This document shows positions 55,321 through 64,000 of a DNA stretch of 64,000 nucleotides, one piece after another (position 1 is the stretch's first letter; each line of letters begins with the position of its first letter). The notes under the pieces were generated by a model, which ran no database searches, was not told where the DNA came from, and saw only the letters and a program-made list of their open reading frames with translations. A program made the translations under genes and the position numbers. The DNA comes from an uncultured Schlesneria sp. (lineage in GTDB: Bacteria; Planctomycetota; Planctomycetia; Planctomycetales; Planctomycetaceae), in assembly GCA_903871875.1 (NCBI GenBank), contig CAIQIR010000158.1, positions 1-64,000 of the forward strand, given 5' to 3'.

Positions 55321-56466
55321 TCAAAATGGCAATGTGAACGGACTGATGTTGTTGCGGCAGTGAAGTTGGAACCAGAGATTGGGATTCACATTGTCGCTGA
55401 CAAAATGAACGCCGCCATCCAGCGTCATGACATGAACGCCACCGGGATGCATGCTGCGGGATGTCGCTTCGTAATTGACTTCCGAATACAAATTGGTGCT
55501 GGAATGGCACGGCATCCTCAGCTTAAGTAACTCTTCGCCACCAATGGCCTGCTTCAATTGGGTGCAACTTTGGATGTCGTCGGCACTGTGGATTTGATTG
55601 TTCGGCCCCGCATCGTCCTCGTTGGCGCTGACGACTCCGTGTCGCACGGTTCCGCTCGCGCCGGCATACCCCAGCGCCCAAGCGCCGCGGGGATCCACGG
55701 CATGCACCCCGGCCCGAATTTCCTCGACGGCCACCAGGTTTGAGAGCCCCGTTTGCATATCGGCCAACTTGAACGAAACATTCACGCCGCCGACACCATT
55801 TCCGCTGAGTGTCGTGTTATCGACGGCCAGGTTCGTGCCATCCACAGTGAACCCATTGTCGCAGGTCGTCGGAGATCCGGGGCGTGGGATGTTGTAACAG
55901 GCGGCATTGCTGCCGATGTTCATGGCATAGTTGCCGCGAGCGTAAGTGAAACCAAGAATGCCCGACTGCAATCCACGCTCGTATAAGCTGCCGTTATAGG
56001 GGTCGCTTGGACAATTGAGAATCGGAAGCGAGACGGTCCGTGCCGCGGCGTTGGCGGGATCAACGCTCGGCAAACGGAAATTGAACTGGTTAAAGAGATT
56101 TGTTTGATCCAGTTGTGGCAAAATCATCATCAGCCAATTGGCATTCAATCGATCCGGCTCTTGATTGGGCGAAATTCCCTGAGCGACACGATCCACGATC
56201 CCCACGGGAAGAACACCGCCTCCCAGCGGTTCCCCTGGAGGACCGGACCAGATCGAAAACGGCGGCAGAACCTTGAAGTCGCTTTCGTAATTGGCCAGTG
56301 CCAGGCCGATCTGGTGCAAGCTGTTTCCGCATTTCGTTCGTCGTGCGGCTTCGCGAGAAGTTTGCACGGCCGGGAGCAGCAACGCCGCCAAAAGGCCGAT
56401 GATGCCGATCACAACCAGCAGTTCAACAATCGTAACCCCCGCTCGCCGAATTCGTTGGGTTTTCAT
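55321..56466 (-). CDS. DUF1559 protein with prepilin-type N-terminus
   Basis: 381 aa. A short basic leader, then [23 protein letters not shown], the type IV prepilin cleavage/methylation segment with Glu+5. [19 protein letters not shown] and ALANYES follow, the DUF1559 start. The rest is beta-rich with a LNCPSDP motif, [12 protein letters not shown] and a C-terminal [21 protein letters not shown]. Planctomycetes carry many of these pseudopilin-like secreted proteins; their job is unknown, though a link to type II/IV-like assembly and to PilT-type motors is possible. Confidence 0.92.
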   Translation of the reverse strand: MKTQRIRRAGVTIVELLVVIGIIGLLAALLLPAVQTSREAARRTKCGNSLHQIGLALANYESDFKVLPPFSIWSGPPGEPLGGGVLPVGIVDRVAQGISPNQEPDRLNANWLMMILPQLDQTNLFNQFNFRLPSVDPANAAARTVSLPILNCPSDPYNGSLYERGLQSGILGFTYARGNYAMNIGSNAACYNIPRPGSPTTCDNGFTVDGTNLAVDNTTLSGNGVGGVNVSFKLADMQTGLSNLVAVEEIRAGVHAVDPRGAWALGYAGASGTVRHGVVSANEDDAGPNNQIHSADDIQSCTQLKQAIGGEELLKLRMPCHSSTNLYSEVNYEATSRSMHPGGVHVMTLDGGVHFVSDNVNPNLWFQLHCRNNISPFTLPF

Positions 56467-56611
56467 GGAAGCTTTTCCCTTCGCTCGGGATTCACAAGCC
56501 GGGTTCGTTCAGGCAACCGCTGACAATTCGGATGGTGAGTCATGCGTAAGCCGCAGGCAGGCCGCATCTGTTCACAACAGATTGTTGTGCCTTTTGCCCG
56601 CTTGATACCGG

Positions 56612-57746
56612 CTACTTCTCCGGTGAAATCGGCTTCACCGCGGGGAGCGACTCGGCCGCTCCCCTGTAACGTTTGTAGACCGGCATATTGGCAATCTTCG
56701 GGTCGATCCGAATCGCTTCATCGAAGGAGTCAATCGCTTTGTCGGATTCCCCTTTCTCAGTCCAGGCGGCGCCACGACAAAGGTAAGCCATTCCGTTTTT
56801 GGGATCGAGCCGGATCGCTTCCTCATATTCGGACAACGCCTTGTCGAATTCGTGCTTATTTAACGAGGCATCCCCCCGCCATCTGTGGGCCTCGGAATGC
56901 GTCGGATCGAGCTGGATCGCTTCATCCCAGGCGGCGCTGGCTTGATCGAAATTCCCGCTCGCGAACGCATCGAAACCACGTTTGGCTGCGTCCGCAAACT
57001 TCGGACTCTGTGAGTTTGAGGGGAGTGATTTGGCCGCAGCCCTGTAGCGTTTGTAGAACGACTGGTTGACAATCTCCGGGTCGATCCGAATCGCTTCATC
57101 GAAGGCGGCAATGGCTTTCCCGGATTCCCCTTTCTCAGTCCAAGCGGCACCACGACAACAGTAAGCCATTCCATTCTTCGGATCGAGCCGGATCGCTTCG
57201 TCATATTCGGACAGCGCCTTGTCGTAATCATGCTTATTTAACGAGGCATCCCCCCGCCATCTGTGGATCTCGGAATGATTCGGATCGAGACGGATCGCTT
57301 CGTCCCAGGCGGCGATGGCCTCATCGAAATTCCTTCTCCGGAACGCGTTCGAACCACGTTCGGCTGCTGCAGCAAACTTCGGGTTCTGCGGGTTTTGGCG
57401 GAGCGACTCGGCCACTAGCCTGTAGCGTTTGTAGAACGACCTGTCGGCAATCTTCGGGTCGATCCGAATCGCTTCATCGAAGGAGGCAATGGCTTTGTCG
57501 GATTCCCCTTTCAGGGCCCAGGCGGCCCCACGACTGCTGTAAGCCATTCCATTGTACGGGTCGAGCCGGATCGCTTCGTCATATTCGGGCAGCGCCTTGT
57601 CGTACTCATGCTTGTTTAGCGAGGCATCCCCACGCCATCTGTGGATCTCGGAATTCTTCGGATCGAGCCGGATCGCTTCATCCCAGGCGACGATGGCTTG
57701 ATCGAAATTCCCGCTCTCAAACGCATCTAAGCCGCGTTTGGTTGCA
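56612..57746. repeat. Three tandem 378-bp repeats coding TPR cassettes
   Basis: A GAGGCATCCCC(C) marker recurs at 56865, 57243 and 57621, exactly 378 bp apart. Each unit codes for about three TPR hairpins plus a linker. Unit ends are approximate. Units are close to identical over long stretches, indicating recent duplication or gene conversion. Confidence 0.88.
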
Positions 57747-58621
57747 TCAGCAAACGTCAAATTCTGCGGGCTGGTAAGGTTGCCAGAGAAACGACCGCGG
57801 AACAGGTACAGGATTCCAATGTTGGCAGCCAGAAACAAGACCACCAGCGTGATCTCGATCAGTCTCTTCTTGTTCATGGGTTGAGTGCCTTGCGACTTAG
57901 GGAACTTGGAACGGGGAACAGCAACGGGGGCAGGATTCGTGATCACGGAACCTGTCCCCGTTGCTGCCGGAAACGGCAGTCGTCCGACTTCGCTGTTCGT
58001 TTCATCTCTCAAACTTGTGAGCAGCGTCAACAACTTCTCGCGTCGCTCAAGCCGCACGCGTACGCCGAGGTGATTGATGAAATACATTAATGCCGGTAAT
58101 ACGACGAACACACCTCCCAAATCGACGACGATCCCTCGCACATCGACCAGAGCGAACGACAAAACTCCTGCGGGCGATCGCAAGCCAAAAGCAACCATCA
58201 ATGCCAGAAACGAAAGGGAGGCCGGCACGACAACCCACCAGAAAACATGGCGCGCCTCGCGAATTTCCCGCTCGACCTGATTCAATGATTCCTTCACACA
58301 GTGAAGCAGCGGTTCGCCTGGTTCATTGGCCTTCTGCGAGTGATGCGAGAAACGATTTCGACACTCTCGAATGAACACGATCTCCATGACGGTGACCCAA
58401 ACAATCACGGGTACTGCCATGTACCAAACGGCGCACACATAGAGCCAAAGTGGCAGCGACAGCAGTACCATTCCGACGGCCAGACATTTCCCCCGGAAAA
58501 TCTCGGCTTCGTAGTTTCGTTGATCGCTCTGCACTTCTTTCAGCAGTAAGTCGGCATAGATCTTGACGCGCGTTTGAGACGCCTGCGCCTGCCACGCCTG
58601 CTGATAATTGTCAGGGTCCAT
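56612..58621 (-). CDS. TPR membrane protein, likely anti-sigma partner of an ECF factor
   Basis: 669 aa. Its N-terminus (MDPDNYQQAWQAQASQTR...) is of a kind I have seen next to planctomycete ECF factors and lies in the cytosol before two pairs of helices (about residues 45-90 and 125-190). A further helix near 258-276 precedes three TPR cassettes of 126 residues each (NFDQAIVAWDEAIRLDP, HEYDKALPEYDEAIRLDP, KAIASFDEAIRIDP), repeating exactly every 378 bp. The start overlaps the sigma gene stop by 11 bp, so the two are coupled. I infer membrane control of sigma activity, with the TPR part outside the membrane as a sensing or scaffolding module. Confidence 0.8.
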   Translation of the reverse strand: MDPDNYQQAWQAQASQTRVKIYADLLLKEVQSDQRNYEAEIFRGKCLAVGMVLLSLPLWLYVCAVWYMAVPVIVWVTVMEIVFIRECRNRFSHHSQKANEPGEPLLHCVKESLNQVEREIREARHVFWWVVVPASLSFLALMVAFGLRSPAGVLSFALVDVRGIVVDLGGVFVVLPALMYFINHLGVRVRLERREKLLTLLTSLRDETNSEVGRLPFPAATGTGSVITNPAPVAVPRSKFPKSQGTQPMNKKRLIEITLVVLFLAANIGILYLFRGRFSGNLTSPQNLTFADATKRGLDAFESGNFDQAIVAWDEAIRLDPKNSEIHRWRGDASLNKHEYDKALPEYDEAIRLDPYNGMAYSSRGAAWALKGESDKAIASFDEAIRIDPKIADRSFYKRYRLVAESLRQNPQNPKFAAAAERGSNAFRRRNFDEAIAAWDEAIRLDPNHSEIHRWRGDASLNKHDYDKALSEYDEAIRLDPKNGMAYCCRGAAWTEKGESGKAIAAFDEAIRIDPEIVNQSFYKRYRAAAKSLPSNSQSPKFADAAKRGFDAFASGNFDQASAAWDEAIQLDPTHSEAHRWRGDASLNKHEFDKALSEYEEAIRLDPKNGMAYLCRGAAWTEKGESDKAIDSFDEAIRIDPKIANMPVYKRYRGAAESLPAVKPISPEK

Positions 58622-59135
58622 GTGATTTCCCGTTCATCAGTTCACCGAGCGATTTTTTCGCTCGATTCAGCTTCACGCCAACGTTGCTTTCTGAGATGCC
58701 TAACACGTCCGCCATCTCCGCATAACTCAGTTCGTCCAGGTACAGCAGTACCAGCGCGGCATCGGTTTGCGGCAATTGCTTAATGGCTTGGTAAAGTTGC
58801 TCAACGGTATCCCGATGCTGAACCTGCTCGGCACTGTTCGATCCCTCCGTTGCCAAGGCTTGCACTTCCAGCAGCGGTTGCTGTCGTAATCGGCGGCGAC
58901 GATCTTTTCTGTGCCAATTCATCGCCGTGTGTAAAGCCACACGATAAAACCATGTCACGGCGTTCGCCTTACCCTCGAAATTCGGCAAGGACCGCCAAGC
59001 CTGCAGCAGAATCTCTTGTGCCAGATCTTGACATTCATCGCTGGTCAGCGTGTAAGCACGCGCCACCTTCATGACCGACGAGCCATGCTCGCCAAGCCAG
59101 GTCATGAACAGCGATTTGTGATCTTCGTCAAGCAA
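58611..59135 (-). CDS. ECF-type RNA polymerase sigma factor
   Basis: 174 aa if begun at the TTG at 59135, which has GAAGAAGG 7 bases upstream and gives the usual ECF length; ATGs at 59282/59285 add about 50 unconserved residues and lack an RBS. Region 2: SDECQDLAQEILLQAWRSLP and GKANAVTWFYRVALHTAMNW; region 4: LPQTDAALVLLYLDELSYAE, then DVLGISESNVGVKLNRAKKSL. It directs RNA polymerase to stress or envelope-type promoters. Its stop overlaps the start of the TPR membrane protein by 11 bp, the layout of a sigma/anti-sigma pair. Confidence 0.9.
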   Translation of the reverse strand: MLDEDHKSLFMTWLGEHGSSVMKVARAYTLTSDECQDLAQEILLQAWRSLPNFEGKANAVTWFYRVALHTAMNWHRKDRRRRLRQQPLLEVQALATEGSNSAEQVQHRDTVEQLYQAIKQLPQTDAALVLLYLDELSYAEMADVLGISESNVGVKLNRAKKSLGELMNGKSHGP

Positions 59136-59574
59136 TGCAAAACCTTCTTCCTGAGGTATTGGTAACTCGAACGAACGTTGACTTACAAAAAAAGCTGCAC
59201 TTTCTGGAAAATGCGTCGAGTGTACGATCGGAAGCGGGCTTCGACAGGCAAGCGACTCTTCGGGAAGACGGATGTTCGGCATCATCCGACGAATTCGTAC
59301 CGAATCAGACGGAGATTGCAAATCGTGAGAGGGAAAGGGCTCTTGGTCACGGTCGCCGTAGGCTCGGAACCGTTCTGTCAGCGAGGTGAGCCATCGAGGC
59401 GACCTGCCTGGGACAACGCTCCGCGCCGGCCGATTTCGCGGAAAAAAACACCCTGCTGCAACACCGGCGCCGCATCGCCGCATCGCCGCATCGCGATCAG
59501 CGAATCACCGGTCGAAATGCCGTAGCGGTCGGCTGTACGGGGGAGCAGTCGATCGAGGCTTTTCCACCGAAAAA
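59136..59574. other. Region upstream of the sigma gene
   Basis: 439 bp. Contains three head-to-tail copies of the 8-bp unit GCCGCATC at 59469-59492. Part of it (to 59285) would be coding if the longer sigma start were used. No terminator found for the downstream dehydrogenase. Confidence 0.45.
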
Positions 59575-62500
59575 TTACTCCGACACGCCTTTGACCGCGT
59601 TGACCGCGTTGACCGTGCGAACGTTGCTGATGCTTTTGAGGTATTCATAAAGATCGGCATGATCTGTCGGGGTTAACCCCTTCAGCAGTCCTGCCGGCAT
59701 TAGCGAAACGGGCGATTTTCGTTTTTCGTCGACCTGTGACGTTTCGATGCGAAAGGTTTGCCCGGTGCTGTTACGCAACAGGAAGCCATCGACCGATTCA
59801 TAGATGATCAGGCCGGAATAGACCTTGCCGTCTTTGGTCGTCACAACCGTCGTCTGATAGCGAGCAGACACGTCGCGGCTGGGAATGACGATCGAGGCGA
59901 ACAAATCGTCCCGCGAAAAACGACCTGCCGCTCCTGACAAATCCGGTCCCAAGGCGGTCCGGCCACCGTGACATTGGCGACAGCCCAGCCGGGTGAATAA
60001 GGCGGATCCTCGCGCGGCGTCCCCACTCGCCCAATCAGTTTCTGCCAGCACTGTTTTCAACTGTGCGATCTCGGCATTGTTGCCCCCCAATTCCGTGGCT
60101 GCTTCCTTGGGAAAACGCAGTTCGATCCACTTGGTCCATTTGTCCAAGGTGTCCGGCTGGGGACGGTGTCCCGGCTTTCCTTTTTCGAACGGGAACGAGT
60201 GCTTGTTGTTTCGCTCGAGCAGTTTGACTACCTGCTCGCGGGCCACAAATTCCCCCTCATCCGCTCCCAGGCGACGTAGCGATTTCAGCAAGGCGACCTG
60301 TTCCGCCGGCTGATCGTTGGCACCCAGTTTGTCCAGGGCCGACAGGCAAGCGGTCTGAACTTCGGTCTGCGACCATTCCAGGCCGGCGACGAATAGCTGA
60401 CGCTCGCTCGCTTCGGGCTCCCGGCTGAGGACGACCAGGACCGAGCCGCGTACGGCGAAACGCTCGAACTGCTGCCGAATCAGCGACCGCAGGGCCGGAT
60501 CATCCGATTCACCCAGTGCGAACACGACATCGTTCGTCCAGGGGTAGTTGTCGTCATTGGCGATCGTTCTCGCGAAAGCGGTGCGGGCAATCGGAAGCAG
60601 TTCGGGCGCCATCTGATTCAGAAATATCGTATGGCCCGGTCGGCCAAATTTGGGATGGCCGACAATCGCCGGAGCCAGGAAGGGATCGGCCATCGCCAGC
60701 TTGATCCACATTTCTTTGATTCGGTCGGCCCAACTGGCGTCCTGTGGTCGTTGCAGCCGCTGGATCTTTTCTTCCAGCTCAACCAGTGCCCTGACGATTT
60801 TGTCCCGTTGCCGAACGGTATGGGTCATCGGGCAGCGAGCCAGCACGACCAATTGATGAATATCGTTGATCGGATCGGAATCCTCGGTCAGGCGGTCGCA
60901 AATCGCATCGATGACCTTGCCACTGTAAGTCGTCAGCATGGCCAGTAGACGAGAAAACTCTTCGTCGAGTTCTTCTTGACCGGTGGGGAACAGTTCGGCC
61001 AGTTGGACGCGAAGTGGATCGAGTTCCCGCTCGTACTGCTCGAGATCGATACTGCTGGCATACCCATCGAAGACCGGAGGTCGTCCCGATTCCGGTCCCA
61101 TGTCACCCAGGGCCAACTGCAAGAGCCGAATGGCATCGAGTTTCAGGTCGAGGGGATGGTCTGATTTCTTCAAGACAGCGACTGCCAGTGGAGGAATGAT
61201 GCCCCGCACGCGTCGCGAGCTGTCAGTGGATCGGACAATCCAGCCGAACGCATAGCTGACGACCGCTCGAGGGCCGACCTTCGTCGCTTCCGCCGACAGA
61301 TCGGCCAGCAGCTTTTCGTCCATTCGAGTGACGACGGCAGCGGCCAGGGTCCGATTGAATCGATCCGGTCCACCTAATCGCCGTGCCAGGCTGGCGACGA
61401 TTTTCGACCAGTCGAACTCCGATTCACTGAAACCAAGGCAGGCTTCCAGGGTTGATCGTCCGACCAGGGGGCTGGGATCATCCAGATATTGCTGCACCAT
61501 CGTGGCATCGTGAGGTTCCAGCGTAGTGCGACCATAGGCCCAAATGGCCCGCGCCCGAACTTCGGCCGAACTGGAGGCCAAAACCACCTTCAGCGTGGCG
61601 GCATCCATCCCATGAAATAATTCCACCAGGATTTCGATCGCGCGGATGCGATTGGCCGCCGGCTGATTCTCGTCGAGGACCACCGCCTTAAAGGGCAGGG
61701 GGCCCATTTCCGTCGCCGCAGGCTTCCATTTGGCGCGTGACCAACTGCTCAGCGGCTGATCGGCCGTCAGAACTTTGGCGATTTGTTCGTCGCGTGTGGG
61801 GGGCTCCAGTGAGATCGGTTCGGCCAACGGAACGGCGTCACTCTTGTAACGAATTCGATACACCGTGCCGCGCGTACCGCGTCCGCCCACGCAGACGTAC
61901 ATCGAACCGTCAGGGCCGATTTCCACATCTGTCGGGGCAAACCCGTGCTGTCCGGTGCCGGACATAAACAGTTCCGGCTCGGTCGCCCAAGTGTCATTGT
62001 CCAGGCGTAAGGGTAACGCCTGAACGCGGCCGTAAGTCCAGTCGAGGACGAACAGGGCTCCGCGGTATTTTTCGGGGAACTGTGTGTGCCGATAGCAGGC
62101 GACGCCGGTCGGGGAACCGCGTCCAAACGAAGCCACCGCCGGAGGCATGTCAAAGTAGCCGTCGCGACGCATCCAGCTTTTGCTGATCCAACCATGATCG
62201 GCGGCCGTCAGCATGTGGTAAACGCGCGTCGGTCGATACCAGGGCAGTGAGATTTCCCGTTCTTCGTCGCTGTCGTAGGTGAAGAGATCGCCTTGGGGAT
62301 TGAAGGCAAAGTCGTAAGCGTTACGCAGACCGTGAGCCAGTAATTCGCCTCCTGTCAGGTCTGGCTTCAGACGGAACAAGACACCTGCGTGAGGCGTTTT
62401 GACTGGCGATGTCGGCAACGTCGCGTATTTTTCATTGATGCCGGCGGAATTCCCGGCGATGACATACCACCACCCGTCAGGACCTAGTTGAATCGAGTGC

Positions 62501-62931
62501 ACGTCATGTTCGCCGCCGGTTTTCAGCTTCAGAAAGACTTCCGGGGGGCCATCCGCTTTGTCGTCTCCGTCGACGTCTTTCAGGCGTAAGATACCTCCAT
62601 CACCGATACAGATCAGCGACCGGCCATTGAAGTACATGCCTTGAGCCCCGTTCTTGGGGAGCTCGGAAAACAGCTTGGCTGTATCCGCTTTGCCGTCGCC
62701 GTCACTGTCGATCAGGATTTTGACGTATCCGGCGCCGGCGACAACGACACGGCCTTTCGAGTCGATGGTCATCGAATAGATATTGTGAGCCAGATCGTCT
62801 CCGGCGAATTCCGTCACTTCGAACCCATCAGGAACTTGCACACCCATTTCGTCGGCGGTGACGTGGCGGGCAAGAAGCACGAAAGCGAAGACGGCGAATG
62901 TTCTGCTGGTCAAAGCCGAGAATGGGGACAT
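59575..62931 (-). CDS. PVC-type membrane-bound dehydrogenase with HEAT-like middle and c-type haem domain
   Basis: 1118 aa, secreted: signal peptide (FAVFAFVLLARHVTA). N-terminal propeller of the PVC membrane-bound dehydrogenase type (MTIDSKGRVVVAG, DSDGDGKADTAKLF, LKDVDGDDKADGPP, HDVHSIQLGPDGWWYVIAGN, HGFAPTDVEIGPDGSMYV). A helical HEAT-like middle (about 390-900) follows, then a cytochrome c-like end with CRQCH (haem), LGPDLSGAAGRF and SLMPAGLLKGL. The last residues contain a VNAVNAV duplication. It probably oxidises a sugar or polyol in the periplasm; the substrate is unknown. Such proteins are numerous in planctomycetes. Confidence 0.9.
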   Translation of the reverse strand: MSPFSALTSRTFAVFAFVLLARHVTADEMGVQVPDGFEVTEFAGDDLAHNIYSMTIDSKGRVVVAGAGYVKILIDSDGDGKADTAKLFSELPKNGAQGMYFNGRSLICIGDGGILRLKDVDGDDKADGPPEVFLKLKTGGEHDVHSIQLGPDGWWYVIAGNSAGINEKYATLPTSPVKTPHAGVLFRLKPDLTGGELLAHGLRNAYDFAFNPQGDLFTYDSDEEREISLPWYRPTRVYHMLTAADHGWISKSWMRRDGYFDMPPAVASFGRGSPTGVACYRHTQFPEKYRGALFVLDWTYGRVQALPLRLDNDTWATEPELFMSGTGQHGFAPTDVEIGPDGSMYVCVGGRGTRGTVYRIRYKSDAVPLAEPISLEPPTRDEQIAKVLTADQPLSSWSRAKWKPAATEMGPLPFKAVVLDENQPAANRIRAIEILVELFHGMDAATLKVVLASSSAEVRARAIWAYGRTTLEPHDATMVQQYLDDPSPLVGRSTLEACLGFSESEFDWSKIVASLARRLGGPDRFNRTLAAAVVTRMDEKLLADLSAEATKVGPRAVVSYAFGWIVRSTDSSRRVRGIIPPLAVAVLKKSDHPLDLKLDAIRLLQLALGDMGPESGRPPVFDGYASSIDLEQYERELDPLRVQLAELFPTGQEELDEEFSRLLAMLTTYSGKVIDAICDRLTEDSDPINDIHQLVVLARCPMTHTVRQRDKIVRALVELEEKIQRLQRPQDASWADRIKEMWIKLAMADPFLAPAIVGHPKFGRPGHTIFLNQMAPELLPIARTAFARTIANDDNYPWTNDVVFALGESDDPALRSLIRQQFERFAVRGSVLVVLSREPEASERQLFVAGLEWSQTEVQTACLSALDKLGANDQPAEQVALLKSLRRLGADEGEFVAREQVVKLLERNNKHSFPFEKGKPGHRPQPDTLDKWTKWIELRFPKEAATELGGNNAEIAQLKTVLAETDWASGDAARGSALFTRLGCRQCHGGRTALGPDLSGAAGRFSRDDLFASIVIPSRDVSARYQTTVVTTKDGKVYSGLIIYESVDGFLLRNSTGQTFRIETSQVDEKRKSPVSLMPAGLLKGLTPTDHADLYEYLKSISNVRTVNAVNAVKGVSE

Positions 62932-63760
62932 TTGACATCCGTGGTCAAGAGAAGGAACTCCATATCAAGCCGAATCTTACTCGGAGTTGACGACTTCGGG
63001 CAACGACGTTTTGACGACCCGCCAGACGTCCGTCAAAAAGCGGCGTGGGGCGTCCCGAACGATCTTTTTGGTGCTTCGGGCCGGTCGCAAGTAACGCTCA
63101 CTGGGCATTACCGACCGGCCATTCGCAGCCCAGCGAGGGGGCCTTGTTTGTGGCTCTGTTGGCTCCAACAATATTTTATGAAAAATGTGAAAAACGGCGA
63201 CAGATAGTATTGACGCCACATAGTAATGGCGATAGTATGGCGATAAGAGTGGGTGTTGGGTTCGCTTGGGAGGGAGGGGCCGATGAGCCGTCAAAGCAGA
63301 AAGTCGTTGTGTGAATCCCGATTGTCAGGTGCCGTTGAGGCTGGGCCGATGAATGGGGCTCTCGTGCCGGTGTGTCGCGAAACGTGGGGTGTGCGTGTGC
63401 ACCCCGTAGAGGCGCCGAGAGAAGAAGTGGGTCCACAGGCGTGTCGCGTTGGGCCGCCACGACAGAACGGTCAGCTCGGGCTGGTGGGACCGCCGATTCG
63501 TCTGACAGTCGTCGGTTGGTTTTTGTTCGGCCGACTGCGGAGTCTGGGAATCTTGCTCATGGCTTTTGGTCAGGCAACAGAACCGCTCGCCGGCCAGACG
63601 CGAAATCAGCGTGCCGGTCGAGGTGGGCCCATTTGGCAAAGCGAGGCAGCGGCCAGTGTTGCGGCGCGCTCAGTCTCGGCGTTGGTCGACTGCCGATCGT
63701 GTGCGAGCGCAGCGCAGTGGGGCCAAACCCAACGAACGAGGGATGTTGGCCAACTTTGCC
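62932..63760. other. Gene-poor right-hand region
   Basis: No convincing gene. One plus-strand frame runs through 63253-63876 but only because stops are rare here, and it runs into the repeat. Confidence 0.5.
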
Positions 63761-63840
63761 AACTGGCAAAGTGGCTCAAACGCTACAAAACAGGGATGTT
63801 TGCCAACTTGGCCAACTTGGCCAACGTTTTTTCACAACAT
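63740..63840. repeat. Dispersed palindromic-arm repeat, copy B
   Basis: A 54-bp core (63771-63824) is identical to 2547-2600. The left arm has TTGGCCAAC and TTTGCCAAC units, the right arm two TTGGCCAA units. Same orientation as copies A and C. Confidence 0.75.
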
Positions 63841-64000
63841 CGTCCGGCGGCGGCCCCGCTTTCGATGTTGGTGTAGAGCCTGTGGCTGAACGTGCGCCAC
63901 CGGTGTTCGGCGTAATCAACAGCCTCGGAGCGAATGAATACGGCAATTGCCGCCGCTGCTGGAAGTCGCAGGATTGGACGACATTTTTTTGTCCTTCAAA
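63841..64000. other. Window end, no gene assigned
   Basis: A short plus-strand frame beginning at the ATG near 63934 stays open to the window edge, but it is too short and unconserved to call. It could be the start of a gene lying to the right. Confidence 0.3.

Noticed and set aside
1-64000. tRNA, rRNA, riboswitch and CRISPR signals.
   Set aside because: None stood out when reading both strands by eye; a covariance-model search would be needed to exclude small RNAs.

Overview
The window looks like a chromosomal segment of a planctomycete (order Planctomycetales, perhaps near Schlesneria or Planctomyces; the genus is a guess). The evidence is the gene content: a DUF1559 prepilin-type protein, a PVC-type membrane-bound dehydrogenase with a c-type haem site, a YTV-like cysteine-rich envelope protein, a GYF_2 membrane protein, an ECF sigma factor overlapping a TPR membrane protein, WD40 and HEAT fusions, and lipid A synthesis (lpxB). 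Composition is moderately GC-rich. I saw no rRNA, tRNA, CRISPR array or prophage.

Left end (1-3.2 kb) is an accessory, decaying zone. It holds the C-terminus of a REP-associated (RAYT) transposase, a SUKH/SMI1-KNR4 immunity-type gene, an Rhs-core remnant, then about 1.9 kb without a convincing gene that carries two copies of a dispersed repeat. That repeat has a conserved core between palindromic TTGNNCAA arms. A 54-bp core identical to one left copy reappears at the far right end (63.77 kb), so the window lies between two members of the family.

3.2-23 kb: a macro-domain protein, a [2Fe-2S] ferredoxin, a sugar-phosphate transferase, a small DMT-like membrane protein, bioA, a WD40 + Gfo/Idh/MocA fusion, a three-gene ABC-2 operon (large membrane protein, ATPase, permease), a CaMKII-AD protein, an XdhC-like protein, a CPBP membrane protease, a PilZ protein and pgk. 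An ExbD gene is translationally coupled to a membrane protein with prenyltransferase/squalene-oxidase-type repeats.

23-45 kb: a DUF11-type membrane protein, an EamA transporter, DUF3050, a YugP-type zinc peptidase, a Tat-exported FlgI-like + HEAT protein, smc, a PilT-type ATPase, an SGNH hydrolase, an orphan Tat/lipoprotein sugar-binding protein, a 676-aa protein built from exact 84-bp repeats with a clear terminator, a PLP decarboxylase and lpxB.

45-64 kb: an operon of two small WXG100-like proteins sharing a WRDQEH motif plus a catalytically degenerate phosphohexomutase-like protein, followed by an HSDL2-like SDR. An opposing operon has a dihaem peroxidase, YceH and a radical SAM protein. 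Then come ppa, a ZIP transporter with a His/Asp-rich loop, a GYF_2 protein, a DUF1559 protein, the sigma/TPR pair (the TPR gene has three exact 378-bp cassettes), the PVC dehydrogenase and the right-end repeat region.

The strongest candidate for an undescribed system is the WXG-like pair with the pseudo-phosphohexomutase (45.1-47.5 kb). Next are the FlgI-HEAT protein, the WD40-oxidoreductase fusion and the bipartite palindromic-arm repeat. All names come from motif recognition by eye; no database search was run.
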